Assembly (NCBI GenBank): GCA_014925825.1
Contig: JACGCK010000049.1
Span: 1-64,000, forward strand
From: Pholiota molesta
Taxonomy: Eukaryota; Basidiomycota; Agaricomycetes; Agaricales; Strophariaceae
Direction of reading: 5' to 3'
DNA: 64,000 nt
Shown here in pieces: positions 1-25,319 of the stretch (position 1 is its first letter; each line of letters starts with the position of its first letter). The translations under genes were made by a program, and so were the position numbers. The notes beneath the pieces are model-generated. The model was given only the letters and a program-made list of their open reading frames with translations. It made no database searches and was not told where the DNA came from.

Positions 1-870
1 TCGGCGTAAACGTATGGGTGAAGGAGAATCTGGATAAACTTAATAAGCCTACAAGTGATAATTCGAGGACCCAAAGCCGAAAGTTACCTGATTTACAACT
101 GGGATATGCTTGGCAATCGAGAAAACTTGTTGAAGGTGGTCTACTTCGAAATTACTGACACCAATACTCCTGACGCAATAAATTTAGCGACTGTCAGAAT
201 AGCACGGAATCGGAAGGCATAAAAATGCGCACTTAGCCAATCCCGAGTCCTTTAATTTCTCCATTTCCTTCCAGCATTTTTCAATGCCATCTTCATCGCA
301 CATCTCTGGTCCATGAATGAGGTATAGATCGATGTAGGTGAGACCAAGCTTATGATAGCAAAAATTAAAGTTATGTAAAGGAGAGCTATAAAAAAAGCTT
401 ACTCACATTCTCCAGGCTGTTCTTGAAGGAAGTGGCAATATCTAGCCCGCCAAACCAGACCACTTAGTAGTTACAAAAATGTTTTCTCGTGAAAGGCCAC
501 AATAGCGAATTGCGATTCCAGCTTCAGGTTCGTTGGTGTAGTTCTGTGCAGTATCTGCAGGTGCATGAACACATTATCCCCTTTTCTGTTTTGTATACAG
601 AAATAAAATAAATCAGTCCAGCTTACCGACATGTCTGATTCCTACGGCAAAAGCTTGATTCAAGGAATCGACAGGCTGTTGTCCCTTTCCAGTTCGCCAT
701 GTTCCGTAGCTAAAAATCCCATATCAGGTCAGGGATTTTCTTCATGACTTCAGAGGATCTCACGCGATACTAGGCATAATATTTCCTGTGTGATGAAAAT
801 TATGATCAGCCATTGCGGAAACCTGGTGGAGCGACGCACCATCGCTCAGTTGGACGGTATTCCAAGGCAT
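1..870 (-). CDS. Aldo-keto reductase, 5' part (cut by left edge)
   Basis: NADPH-dependent aldo-keto reductase of the xylose/aldose reductase type, expected to reduce aldehydes or sugars in the cytosol. Reading leftwards, the start at 868-870 gives MPWNTVQLSDGASLHQ, matching the family's MPWxTVxLxDG opening. Later exons give IMPSIAYGTWRTGKGQQPVD, then FAVGIRHVDTAQNY (active-site Asp and Tyr), TYIDLYLIHGPEMCDEDG and RSIGVSNFEVDHLQQVF, then VVNQ, an intron, and ILLHPYVYA at the edge. Several short GT/AG introns separate them. The C-terminal third, including the nucleotide-binding end, lies outside the window. About 24 residues between DGASLHQ and MPSIA are longer than usual, so an unrecognised intron or base error may sit there. 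The family call is firm; the substrate cannot be told. Confidence 0.85.
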
Positions 871-2031
871 AGTGGTTCGATGTAGATACTGATAAGAAAC
901 GCGAACGTGGAAGCTACCTTTATATTACATGTAAGACATCAATTACCCAGCCTGAGAAAAGGATGTGGTTCATGTGGAACCTTGTGAATATCCAAATTTT
1001 AAGTTATGCGTATGCCACGGTTCGCGTTCTCCGACAGATAAGTGCCTGCGCGAATGGAATCCAAGTTGGCAGTATAAAAAAAACTACCATGTATGGCCGG
1101 TATGGCCTATGAGCAGGCCAGGAACCGCGCATTTATTCATTGGTCGTTTGAGTAGGATTTGTAATTGAGCGCTAAAGTACCGATCACGATCGGATTCGGC
1201 GCAATGACGACTTGTACCTGATGTAAATATTAGCGCTTTAAGCGCCCGTAACCCTGAGGCCGAGCGCAGGGCATTTCTTAAAGGTGTCCACCATCTTGTC
1301 CCTCCTGTGATATTGACTAGAATGATGACCATACCCACGTACTCCGACTATGGCATGATAAAAACCATGTCCAAAGCTTCTATGTCTCTTTTATATCTGA
1401 GCGCATGGCTTTAAGTGTGAGATGACCAGAGCCCATGTTATCCACGATATCTGACATGATGCAGCTACGTCATTTACATAATGTGCATTCCAAGGCTATG
1501 TAGGATACTTCTGCTCAAAGAGACACTGCCAATGGATACATCACAAGCACTGCCATCTAGTATATAGATGCTATACTGGGATGTTAAAACACGGTTCTCC
1601 CTGGGAACACGAAGCTATAAGTATAAGTACGTTGATGCATGTGCTGCTTCCTTTGCATTTTTCATTTGCAGCATTTCTCGCAGTTGGTGGCTATTGTTAT
1701 CCATCGATCTTAATAAATCACAGTAAGTTGCAGCGTCCTATGAGCGTGCATCGGTATTCGGCAAACTGCGGGCAGTGATGAAGCGATGATGCACCAAACC
1801 ACATGCAATCCACACGCCTTACATGAGGCAGTGTGTGAATAGCCTCCTTCTACTTAAATCGTATGCCACCAGCTGAGGAGCAGAATCTTTCCTTTCTAAT
1901 CCAACCATATCTTCCCAGTTTCTACAGTTAAAGGTGTGTTGCCTAGTTACTTGCAATTGTTCACACCGGACTGATAACTTGAACCAGAAGGAACACCCCT
2001 ACGATCATTAAGACAACAACGACTGCATACC
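871..2031. other. Intergenic, no gene seen
   Basis: Short open frames exist on both strands but none shows family motifs or plausible exon chains. It separates the divergent aldo-keto reductase (-) and MYND gene (+), so both promoters should lie here. Confidence 0.5.
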
Positions 2032-2990
2032 ATGAGCAAAAGACGCTGTGAACAATGCGAGAACTGCTTTAGTCATGTTGAAAGTGAATTTTGCGGGAAG
2101 GCAGCCAAGAACTGCAACAAACGACACACGCCCGTATTACTGACTTGCGCAAATGCAAAGAAGTTAGATATTGTGTAAGTCTGTCATTATTCCCTTGTGA
2201 TCTAGTTATCTTTCATCTCGCTTATGACTATCTAGTCCAGGATTGCCAAAGGGCACAGTGGAAGGAACACAAATCTGCTTGTTTGTCCCATATCGGACTT
2301 CTATCTGCCGTAAAACTCTACGGATCGAGAGTGGAACACACCTTTAAGGCATTCTGCAAGTTCGCCCAAATGCTCAGCAGCTATTTGGAAGTACCTGCCA
2401 TCAGCGCTCTTGAACTGCGCAAAGGCAAACATCGAGTTGGTATGTCCTTTCCTTTCGTCCCATTTTTAATCGTCGTTATTCAATCAATTCTAGAAACACA
2501 TGTCCTCTTTGTCACAATCAGAGCAAAAGAAACTATATTCCTCCAGAACAAGAAGGTTACGAAGGGTGTCATAACGTTTGCTGTGGAGTCTGCCGAGTGC
2601 AAGACTATGAAGCAGATGCACGAATTTTTAGATTGGCGTTCTGGACCATTCGCTACGCCAGAGGTCACCGATCACACAATGGCACACCGACCTGGACTAC
2701 TGCGTATCTTCGTGTTAGACGTCAGCGGTCTCCTTCCCATTCCACTTGACGGATATACTTTGCCAACCGATATCTCTAACTGGCCATCAGATTACCACAG
2801 GAAATACGATCCGAAATGGTTCGACAATCTGCTGGAAAGTATAGGACAACCAAGAAGGGAACCTCCAGTGATACCTTTAGAGCGGGGACCTTCCAGTGAA
2901 TTCGAGACTTTTCATGGGCCTCTCATACCGCCTGCAAGACCTTCCAGCCCGGTTGATGACCGAGTGTTTGTATTATCCGATGGCGATTAG
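2032..2990 (+). CDS. MYND-type zinc finger protein
   Basis: Fungal MYND-finger protein of unknown role; MYND fingers usually mediate protein-protein contacts. From the ATG at 2032 the protein starts MSKRRCEQCENCF, supplying the first Cys pair. The rest of the finger follows in another frame: KCKEVRYC, a GT/AG intron from about 2176 to 2231, then QDCQRAQWKEHKSAC with the conserved Cys-Gln, Trp, His and Cys. The C-terminal part (2440-2988) is an uncharacterised region ending VFVLSDGD. Two single-base breaks interrupt the finger: near 2148 (CGCAAATGC, where one more A would restore C-x-x-C) and just after the intron (TCCAG, where one more C would restore YC-SQD-CQ). Both look like homopolymer losses, so the gene may be intact in the organism. 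A second intron near 2440-2492 is likely. Confidence 0.7.
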
Positions 2991-3195
2991 ATTGTGGGGC
3001 GTCCTTGTATTTCTATCATTCCAACTTCCAATCCTACTTTCCCTTCTCATAATTTGAATAGAATCCTTTGTATACAATGTACCACTTGTATTGAAGTACC
3101 TCCTCTGGAATATAATCAGTTGTAACTGATATAAGAAATTGTTTTGTGGTACATAGTTGCGGGAGGATTCAGTTTGGGCATTAATTTTGAGTGAT

Positions 3196-4203
3196 GTCAA
3201 TTTAGCCCCTGACCCCCTTTGAGCTTGCGCCTTTTGCCCGCCCGGTTCCCACCTTCATTAGTACGCTCATGGGACCCTGGGCTGATTTTCGAAACGACTC
3301 GGCTACTTACTGACATTTGCTTGACATCTACATACTACGATCCTAATGCCACTCGGATTTCTAGCTGTCTCCTCTCAGCCTTCTTCATCTCTCCGCTAGA
3401 AGAATTTCAAGCATGGTATGAGGAAGAACACATTCCTCTACGATTGAACCGTCTCCCATCCTTCCTATCTGGCGCACGATACCAAGCGATTGACTCCTCT
3501 GAAACCGGTCCGGATGGTGGCCATGTACGAACTCGACGACACCGCTACGTTTGGGAAAGAAATATACACGAACCTAAGATCTCAGAGGAGCGAGCGAGAA
3601 AAGGGGGTGATGCAGCGCTTGGAGACGTTGACGCGCATCACTGGGGAAGACTTGGGCGTGTATGGACAGAAGGAGGGCGAAGAAAACACGGGCATGAAGC
3701 TCGATAAACCTTCGGAATGTGTCATCACTCACTCTTTGGCTGTGAGCGGTGCGGGTGGCACAAGGACAAAATCGCGAAGAATGGGCTGCGAAAATAGCCA
3801 GCCGAGCTGCTGAGACCATTCCTGGCTGGGTGCGCGTGCGCGTCGTGAAAGTTTTGGAAAGCGGAAAACTAGTATGGGGGCCACTACTCCGCCTGAGCTT
3901 GAAGCAGATGTGCATTTTATTGTCCACGGTAGATTTTTATTTGAAGGAAAAATCGAGACGATACTCAGATAGATGACAGAGCTCCAGAACATCGAAAAAT
4001 CACCATAAATGCACTTCATAGCATCGTCTTCGGCAGTAGTGAACAGAAAGCTGATCATTGGAGGTCATGGAAGCTGTACAAAGCTTATCCTTGCGTTGCA
4101 CAGGGAATATCGCCTCGCTGTAAACGGTCAAGTGAGAAGTCAGCCAAGGTGGATCAATATCAGAGGAGCGAATATTCAAGCTGATATATCTTCATTCGAC
4201 TGA
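3196..4203 (+). CDS. EthD-like domain protein (start uncertain)
   Basis: The best exon begins after an acceptor near 3401 and reads EEFQAWYEEEHIPLRLNRL and PSFLSGARYQAID, the pattern of fungal EthD/dimeric alpha-beta-barrel proteins. It continues in another frame as VAMYELDDTATFGKEIYTNL, then GWVRVRVVKVLESGKL and TTPPELEADVHFIVHG. Such proteins are small and soluble, and their role in most fungi is unknown. The frame changes near 3513 (GATGGTGGCC); TGG can be restored if a T and a G were lost from short runs, which fits a conserved Trp here. Further frame changes follow near 3880. The first exon was not identified, so the start is a guess, and the last exon to the stop at 4201-4203 is weakly supported. 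The gene follows the MYND gene on the same strand by about 200 bp. Confidence 0.5.
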
Positions 4204-4399
4204 TAAATCACGATGAATATAACTATACAAATTCCCTTTAATATACACGACGTTAGATATGATATAGATAGTCCTTGGCTTGAAGGAGAGAAGTAAGAAG
4301 CCTATGGAATCGATGTTCAACGGTAACTCTTCGCAATCAGAAGAGAATCACTAAAATGTAAAAGTACAGGATACCCTCGCCCAAGTCAAGCTGAGGTCG

Positions 4400-12365
<7,966 letters not shown>

Positions 12366-14603
12366 GGTAGTCTGTGTCTGTAAGGGATAGCAACAAAGCA
12401 AAACTCATAGCATGATAGACAGTGGGCGTGGCAGAGAACGTCGTCCGTAAGATTCAACTATTTTGGTGGTTTGGTATCAAAGGAGTGACAGGGCCACTTG
12501 TCTCGGCTGTGATCACGGCGAGTCGCGAGTCGCGGACGACGGCCCCTGACATCGGCATTCATGCTCGTTACTGACAACCATCACTGCCACTCAATGGTGA
12601 GGTTTGTACAAGGTTTACATCATTCACGGGCCACGGCCTTCACACGTTTTAACAGGGACTCAATAAAATCAGGGTCTCGAAATTCCTCCAGCAAAGCGAG
12701 AAATCGATATCCAATTATAATCTATAGCCTGGCCAATTTACACCGACATTTCTGAATCTCCATAGCATGCGCGGTATACTCACTTGAGTTTCACAGTATA
12801 ATTCTAGACTTGAGATAGCTGCATGATGGTATGTCTCTGACCAATATCTACGACGAGGATATCGCGACATGAGGATCCCCCTTCTCCACCGGTCGTTGTC
12901 TGCACAGGCTAGCGGGTGCGCCTTTCTAGTCCTTTCTCTTATGAAGGATCTCGAAAACTAGAGGCGAGGCTATTGTTATACGACATGGGTTGAAATTTAG
13001 CAATCTGGAAGCAATGAAGCTTGCAATTCATCGGACGCGCATAGCGATTCACTTGCAGAAAAACACCCCTCCTGGCGAAGATCTGGTGAAGTCAAATTCA
13101 AACAAAACTGAGTTTGGAAGGGCATTAGATTCTGTCCAAGCGGTTATAAGGTGACTACTATGATCCTACCTATGATCCATAAAATGCAGGCATTAAAATT
13201 CTGAAGCCAGATCTCGCTATATAGCTGTTTACAATATAAGAAGAGGGATCATGGATGGTCATTTGGGGAAAGAAGAACCCTACATCCAACCTACATCAAA
13301 TACTCTAAGGATCGGAGCCGCTAGGACGAAAACCGTAGATTTGATTCCCCACCGAGTCATTGGTTACTCAAATCACTCCCAATCGCGCCTTGTTGAGACT
13401 CATAGACAGATACAAAGTGACTCTATTTCCATCGGGGTCAAGGAATTGTTGTAAGTGGGCAGAGATCCAACTTACGCACCCTCCTCGGCATACTGTACCG
13501 TCAACAGAATGCACACGAAGGCCGTGCGCTCTGTGTCCTTTAATCTGCTATTTCTGCCTGCCTGCAATATAAACGTAAATTCGACAGACGCCAGTCTCTC
13601 TGCTTCCCGAAGCAATCAAAACGAATCCCTGGTGCTTATTTGCTCTTTTTCCGACTCGCTCTTCCAACTTTCGCTTCTTATCGCTCACCCCGTCGCTGAA
13701 AAAGAGCTGCGCTCAAGACGATCACTTTGATCTAATACTAGGCGTACATTGATCATAAAATTATCATCATCAGTGGCCCAGTCCAAACTCGGTCTAGCTA
13801 CTGGGAGACTGGGAGTCAACATGCTTCTTTTGCTACCGTCCAATTAGCGCTTTCCTATACTTGCTTAGTAAATTCGCATATTAGACGATTGCCTCTCTAT
13901 TTAGATTTTCTATGTAAGCTAATCTTATCATTGCCTCCTTTGAAAAAAGTTGAGTTCAATGGATTCTGTCATTCCTTCTCAATTTGACTCATCTCAAGCC
14001 GACACTGAGATCACTAGTTTTCATGATATTCAAATTGGAGTGAGATGTATATCATATTGCCGGTAGTGAACATTCCGAGGGTAACTTGAAAGCTGCGCAA
14101 GTGTCAAGTTGTTCCATTGGACATACCAAGATAATATTTGGTCGGGTATTTGGAGAGCTAGAACTTAAATTCGAGCGTCATGGTCTTCGTGCCGAGCTTC
14201 GTACTGTGTCAATACATGCCATGAAGATAGCCATCTACTTCTACGTTGACCTTCGGCTCATTTGTGTAGATATATGACTCTCGCATCCGCTGCAGAATCA
14301 GAGTACAAGTAGCTATAAATAGTGCAACAAAGCATTCGGCTGCCCTTCCGGTCGTGTTCGTAAGCTGCCTGCCGAGTGCATGACGGTGTGGAATGGCAGG
14401 GCCGCATGTAACGGAGCCATTTTATTCACTTCGTGTGGTTCTCGAAAGCATGTATATGAGCCCGACATATCCAGCTTGCATATCATCTTTTCCTTCCTTT
14501 CTTTCTTCGGCAAAATTTGGAGTCCTCGAGAAGACGCGTTCCCTTTGACGCTGCACGCGAGCGTCTAATACCGTGCTAACCGGTACGAATTACAAGGCTG
14601 ACA
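12366..14603. other. Long divergent intergenic region, no gene seen
   Basis: This 2.2-kb stretch separates the BEACH gene (-) from the ABC transporter (+) and must hold both promoters. A short open frame starting MDSVIPSQFDSSQ at 13960 was seen but has no plausible downstream exon. No repeat or RNA gene recognised. Confidence 0.4.
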
Positions 14604-20869
<6,266 letters not shown>

Positions 20870-21218
20870 TGCTTAATAGGTACATAGAGCTTTACTACTA
20901 GATACTTTGGATACTTCGTATATATACCAGTTATTTTTGTGCATAAGCATGTGTTTGAGCAGTTATCAAAATCTCTCTTTGGCTTCCGAAATCTCAGCTC
21001 ATTTGTTCATTGTTGCATTCATGCTTTCTCCTGAATGCTGAGTGTCCAAATATTGCGCTCGATACGATAATATAGGGAGAGCTATACTTGAGTAATGTGG
21101 TCAATCGACGTGGTATAATTTCAAGGTTGATATGAACTGTCAATGGTGCGGTGAAAGTCTGCCTGCGAGCTCCGAGTCGCTGCCTTCGCCGTAAAAGGGT
21201 TAGGATAGGGATCTAGGC
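20870..21218. repeat. Downstream repeat shared with the FunK1 loci
   Basis: Bases 21015-21145 resemble 22175-22310 in the same orientation: both carry TTTCTCCTGA, GTGTCCAAATATTG and CGTGGTATAATTTCAAGGTT. They also resemble 36580-36705 in reverse orientation. This is the 3' flank of the duplicated kinase genes, so the duplicated unit includes sequence beyond the stop codon. No gene in the stretch. Confidence 0.7.
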
Positions 21219-22010
21219 TTAATACTGTAAGAAGTTTTGGAATTTGTCGAAATCCACATTTCCTCCGAGAGTTTCATCATCAAAATCTGAGTCGAGGATG
21301 GCCTGATCCTCCTGCGCCCCATGCTGACATATTGTAGAGGTTCGAGCGGCATAACATTATAAAACATTTCACCATTCCCTTCAATAAGGAGTATATTTTC
21401 AAAGGCGGATGTAGGCTGCTGGAATTCGCGCAAAAGACACCTTCACTTTTGCAGCAACTTCGGCGGTAGCTCGAACCATCTTGAAGGGGTGGGTCTTCAA
21501 TTTCTTCGCCCGCGTCGTATCGAGTCACAGAACGAAGATGACATAGAAAAGCCACTCAAGATCGTGACGGTATAAATGTTTCGTGGGGATAGGCTTGAGG
21601 AGATCGATGGCCATGTATGGCATCGTCGCCATTCGCTGTCTCGATGCTGGAAGTGAAAATCCAAGTCGATGAGTACACCATATTTTTTTTTGCCGTCTTC
21701 CCAGTACATGATATTGCTCGGACTAATGTCTTGATGTATGATTTGTGTGCCCTTATATTGAAACCTGTAGCCTGAAAGGAAAACAAAAAGTCATAGATTA
21801 GGTGGGCGACGTCGGTATCATCGGAGACTCACAATTGAAGACTTCTCGAATGACTGGCATGAGAGTATCAGAATTCGTCAACTGTGCAACAGGAAGCAGC
21901 TCCGTCGTGACCGAGCTTTGTAGTAGTTTTTGGGAGGCGTTGTAGGCATGATCGTGGCCAGCAGGCAACGGAGTAGGTAGTGCAGTGGCAGGTTTGCGTC
22001 AACTGACTTT
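21219..22010 (-). pseudogene. FunK1-type kinase copy A, internally deleted
   Basis: Short relative of fungal FunK1 kinases (PF17667 type; role unclear, expanded in mushroom-forming fungi). From a putative ATG near 21960 it reads MPTTPPKNYYK, then SSVTTELLPVAQLTNSDTL and MPVIREVFN, an intron, IIHQDISPSNIMYWEDGKKK (HQD instead of HRD, Asp kept), GVLIDLDFHF, and the C-terminus ETLGGNVDFDKFQNFLQY to the stop at 21219-21221. Frame changes occur in the middle. Its upstream sequence (GTCAGTTGACGCAAACCTGC on the coding strand) matches copy F at 36877. Copy F then holds about 600 bp that copy A has replaced with about 60 bp, so the N-lobe is gone. It lies tail-to-head with copy B. Confidence 0.8.
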
Positions 22011-23125
22011 TAATATTGCTCAGCTAACGATATAAGTACTTACTCACACTCGAAGTTGGGCAAATAGAGCAATCATCTCAGTGCTAGCCAACCTGACTGC
22101 TGTGGTATAAGTAATTGTTGGTAGCCCTCCTGGACCTGCGTAAATCTTAGTATATCTGTCCATTGGTGGCATCCATGCTTTCTCCTGAGTACTGTGTCTC
22201 CAAATATTGTACTAGATACGAGAACATAAGGGAGAAGCTATATTCCATGAACAAGTGGTATAATCGACGTGGTATAATTTCAAGGTTGATATAAATGATA
22301 AATGGTGAAAGCTGTCCTGGGATCTTCCGTAGAATGTTTCCAATAGGATCTAGGCCAGTTTAACAGTGTCAAGAATTATTTGAAATTTGTCGAAATCCAC
22401 GTTCCCTGCAAGACTTTCATCGTTAAACCGTGACTTTGAGTCGAGGATGGCCTGGTCCTCTGATGTGGTTTGGGGATACTGATCCGCCCACATTAACCTT
22501 ACTGACATTATATGATTACGTCGAGCCTCATAACCAATATGGAACATATCCCCCATACGCAACAAAAGTGAGCCCAACCTTTTAAATGCGGATGTACGCT
22601 GTGTTTCAAGTTTGCGCAAGAAGGACTCCTTCTCTCGTCGCAATGACCTCCGTGATAGCTCGAACCAATCTTGAAAGGGCGGGTTATTAATTTCTTTACC
22701 CCCGTCGTATCGAGTCACGAGAACAACAATGCCATAGAAAAGCGACTCAAGGTCGTGACGGTATAAGTGTTTCGTGGGGGTAGGCTGGAGAAGATCGATG
22801 GCCATGTACGGCCTGCTCCCCATTCGCTGTTTCGAGCTTGGCCCTGGCTTCCGTTTGTTGAAGAAAAGCGACAAATCGTAATCAATGAGCACGCCGCATA
22901 TTCTGCCATCTACCTTCCTGTACATTAGGTTGTTCAGGCTGATGTCTCGATGTTTGAGCTCCGCATGTTCATAGAGCCATCGGTAGCCTGAGAAGGAACG
23001 AAAAAGGGAACCATTCAAATGTGCCACCAAAAGAACACCAAAAAAATTGCTATCGCAAACTCACATTTGAAGATGTCTTTGATGACAGGAATGAGTTCAT
23101 CTGAAGTTTTCAACTTCGTGATGGG

Positions 23126-23134
23126 AAACAGCTC
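23126..23134. repeat. Target site duplication, left copy
   Basis: AAACAGCTC, repeated exactly at 24093-24101. In the uninterrupted copies the equivalent sequence occurs once, so this is a 9-bp target duplication. Confidence 0.85.
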
Positions 23135-24092
23135 TAGTCTCCCGATGTCAGACTACGATATTACGTGAGCTTTGATGATGAGTCGATCAATCACTTCATA
23201 TGGAGTCTGCTACCAAACGCGCCCGCGACATAGGCGTAAAACTTTTCCACACTTTTATTCCCACGGCAGATGGCTCTCCCGCCAATTTCAATTCCCACAG
23301 CTTGAATGTTTGTGGGCATGTGATCCGCGTGACCTTCTGATTACACCGCGACGCGCGGGACGTGTAACTGAACTCGCTGGAATCTCGCTCATGGACAATG
23401 TTTGGGTGCGAAAAAAAATTGAGAGCAATATATAGGTGTTCCTTTAAAATGTGGAGCTCGTCGCAACGGGATATCCCTTGATTTGAAGATTCAAAACGAA
23501 GATATATAGTGGATACAGTCTGTAGCCTCTTGATACAATATAATATCTCAAGCTCAAACCAAGAATAATAGCATAGCCCATTGTAAAATACATGCTCAGC
23601 AGTCTACCCTCGTTGAATGCATGAACATCGCTGTCTGTCATGCCAAATGGCCAATGGGTGTCCTATTCAGCTGAATGTCAAAGACACTGGGACATAAGAC
23701 CAGTGTCACTGATCATTCTCTATCAGCCTATGCTCAAGCTCAAGCAAAGATAATTAGCATATAGATGTTCTCCATTTTTTACGAGCTCATTGAAGCAACG
23801 GCTGCCATACCCACACTGTCAAGGACACCAAAGTGAGGTCAAATGAGGTCCATACAGCAAGAATATTGTTCCAGAGCGCCCATTTTTGGGTAAATAAATT
23901 TGTGAGTGGTAACTGAAGTGCTTTCACTTGAATAATGTGTCGAGGATTGGTTAATGTAGCGGGTAAGCCTCAGTAGTCGTGCTATTGTCGAGTGGATGCC
24001 CGATGTAATTAAGGACGCGACGCGGGTCGTGGGAACTCCACGTGATGTTCAAGTTTTACGCCTATGTCAGGCCGACAATTGGAAGCAGACTA
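23135..24092. mobile_element. 958-bp non-autonomous DNA element (MULE-like by 9-bp TSD)
   Basis: Sequence inserted into FunK1 copy B, flanked by exact 9-bp direct repeats. Both termini read TAGTCT inwards. An imperfect inverted repeat pairs 23204-23244 with 24051-24091: AGTCTGCT outermost, then 18 identical bases at 23227-23244 and 24051-24068 (GACATAGGCGTAAAACTT), about 33 of 41 matching. On the left the long arm starts 68 bp inside the end, on the right it runs almost to the end. No open frame looks like a transposase, so it is non-autonomous. An internal direct repeat (23547-23576 and 23733-23764, CTCAAGCTCAA...AGCATA) is present. A 9-bp duplication with inverted termini suggests the Mutator superfamily; this class call is inference. 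Confidence 0.8.
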
Positions 24093-24101
24093 AAACAGCT
24101 C
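24093..24101. repeat. Target site duplication, right copy
   Basis: AAACAGCTC, the second copy of the duplicated target flanking the inserted element. Confidence 0.85.
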
Positions 24102-24751
24102 CGTCATGACCAAGATTTGCGGCACTCGGTCTTCGTACGGTCTCCGTTCGCTCTTGAAGTGTTGGGATAGTTGAGACTGAACGTCGTCAGCCGTGAGTTC
24201 CAAAGCTTTGGGCTTTTCATGGTCCTTCATGGTATCGATATCCTCCATGGTATCCCTGTTCGCTGTGGTATCACCGGCCTTCATTTTAGGAAGGTCGTTT
24301 GCGATGCTGAGGATCTCGGTCAGTATTTTGGAAGTGAAGCTGAATTTAACAATGATTGACTTGCCCTCCCAGCCTTTAGGGCAGTCGCCAATGACCTTTG
24401 CGCGAACCACGCACGTACCACGGCCAATCAGTGCATGTTGAACAAACACGAGCTCGCTAATAAGGAGTTTCGTGCCATCCTTCAAGGTCAGATTAGGCTT
24501 CTTTGTTGCAGATATACTGGATGTAACAAAGCTAACGCACAAAATTAAGTTGAAGTAGCAGGTAAACGTGTTGGTCGGTATTCTTACATTGAAATTACTA
24601 CAGCTTACACTTGTCAGAAAAATATGGATAAGAAGAGTTAGAGTAAATTGTATCCTTCTCAAGGCATTCGCGTTTGCTGAATTCGACGTGCACATCGATT
24701 GATGTGGAGTCAAGTATTCAGCAAAGACAAAAGGACCTCTCAAAGAGGATC

Positions 24752-24938
24752 CCCCGACGACACAAGCCAGTAGTGCAGCGGCAAGGTCATCGCGCCCAAG
24801 GGGTGCAAGCAGAGCCCAAGGGACTGGGGCGGCAAAAATAAGATAACCAGAAATGGAGGCGGTGCCTCCATAATAGTGGTTAAACTATTAAGAACAGATA
24901 CTACACTTGATCTAAGCCAAAAGGCCAGAGTGGTAAGG
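24752..24938 (-). ncRNA. U2 spliceosomal snRNA
   Basis: The minus strand carries the U2 5' domain: GGCCTTTTGGCTTAGATC followed by AAGTGTAGTATCTGTTCTT. It contains the branch-point-pairing GUAGUA and the stem-loop I/IIa region. A perfect hairpin GGAGGCACCGCCTCC matches stem-loop IIb. A U-rich Sm-like site (TTATTTTTGCC) follows, then 3' stem-loops. Ends are estimated from the usual length of about 185-195 nt. The RNA pairs with intron branch sites in the spliceosome, in keeping with the many short introns here. A single copy was seen, wedged directly against the 5' end of FunK1 copy B. Confidence 0.93.
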
Positions 24939-24958
24939 TTTCACATCGTCGGGGCCAG

Positions 24959-24970
24959 GTTTATATATCC
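24959..24970 (-). promoter_or_regulatory. TATA box of the U2 snRNA gene
   Basis: On the minus strand GGATATATAAACC lies about 25-30 bp upstream of the estimated U2 5' end, the right distance for a TATA element. Call rests on sequence and position only. Confidence 0.55.
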
Positions 24971-25319
24971 CCGCCAAATGCGCACGGACCATCTTGTGAA
25001 TCATCGCATTTGGTGCACGTGATATAGATGGATGCTTGCAGCCTGAGCTTGGCGCTTGGCGCTTACCGGCGCGCGACGCGTTCTCTGTCACGGTGGGTTC
25101 TTGAAAACGTCCAATGCCTGAGCATCGTTAGCATCAAATCCTAGCATTTCCTCGATACAGCCTTGCAGCATCCAGTAGGACGTGTCTGGTGGGGCTGCGT
25201 GGGTACGTTACTCTGTCATCAACGCCCACTTTATCCTAATAATTTTTATAACAAAGTCACAACAATAGTTGAAACGTTGAAACTTCCACTGGCAGTCTTG
25301 TTCTGTAACTAGAGAGACT

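Larger units (their letters stand above)
22350..24743 (-). pseudogene. FunK1-type kinase copy B, split by a mobile element
   Basis: The 5' half (24743-24093) carries NLTLKDGTKLLISELVFVQH, ALIGRGTCVVRAKVIG, GKSIIVKFSF (candidate nucleotide-site Lys) and VPQILVMTELF. Homology to other copies begins near 24500; the first 240 bp are unlike them and abut the U2 gene. The 3' half (23134-22350) resumes ELFPITKLKTSDELIPVIKD, has the conserved intron, then HRDISLNNLMYRKVDGRICG with an intact HRD, GVLIDYDLSLFF, RPYMAIDLLQPTPTKHLYRH, and ends DKFQIILDTVKLA. Between the halves sits the element at 23135-24092, repeating the 9 bp that encode ELF. Copy E has the same site empty. The element brings a stop right after ELF, so the intact protein cannot be made unless the element is spliced out. 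Confidence 0.88.

Noticed and set aside
1084..1338. Open frames on both strands between the aldo-keto reductase and the MYND gene
   Set aside because: No motifs, no exon chain, composition like non-coding sequence.
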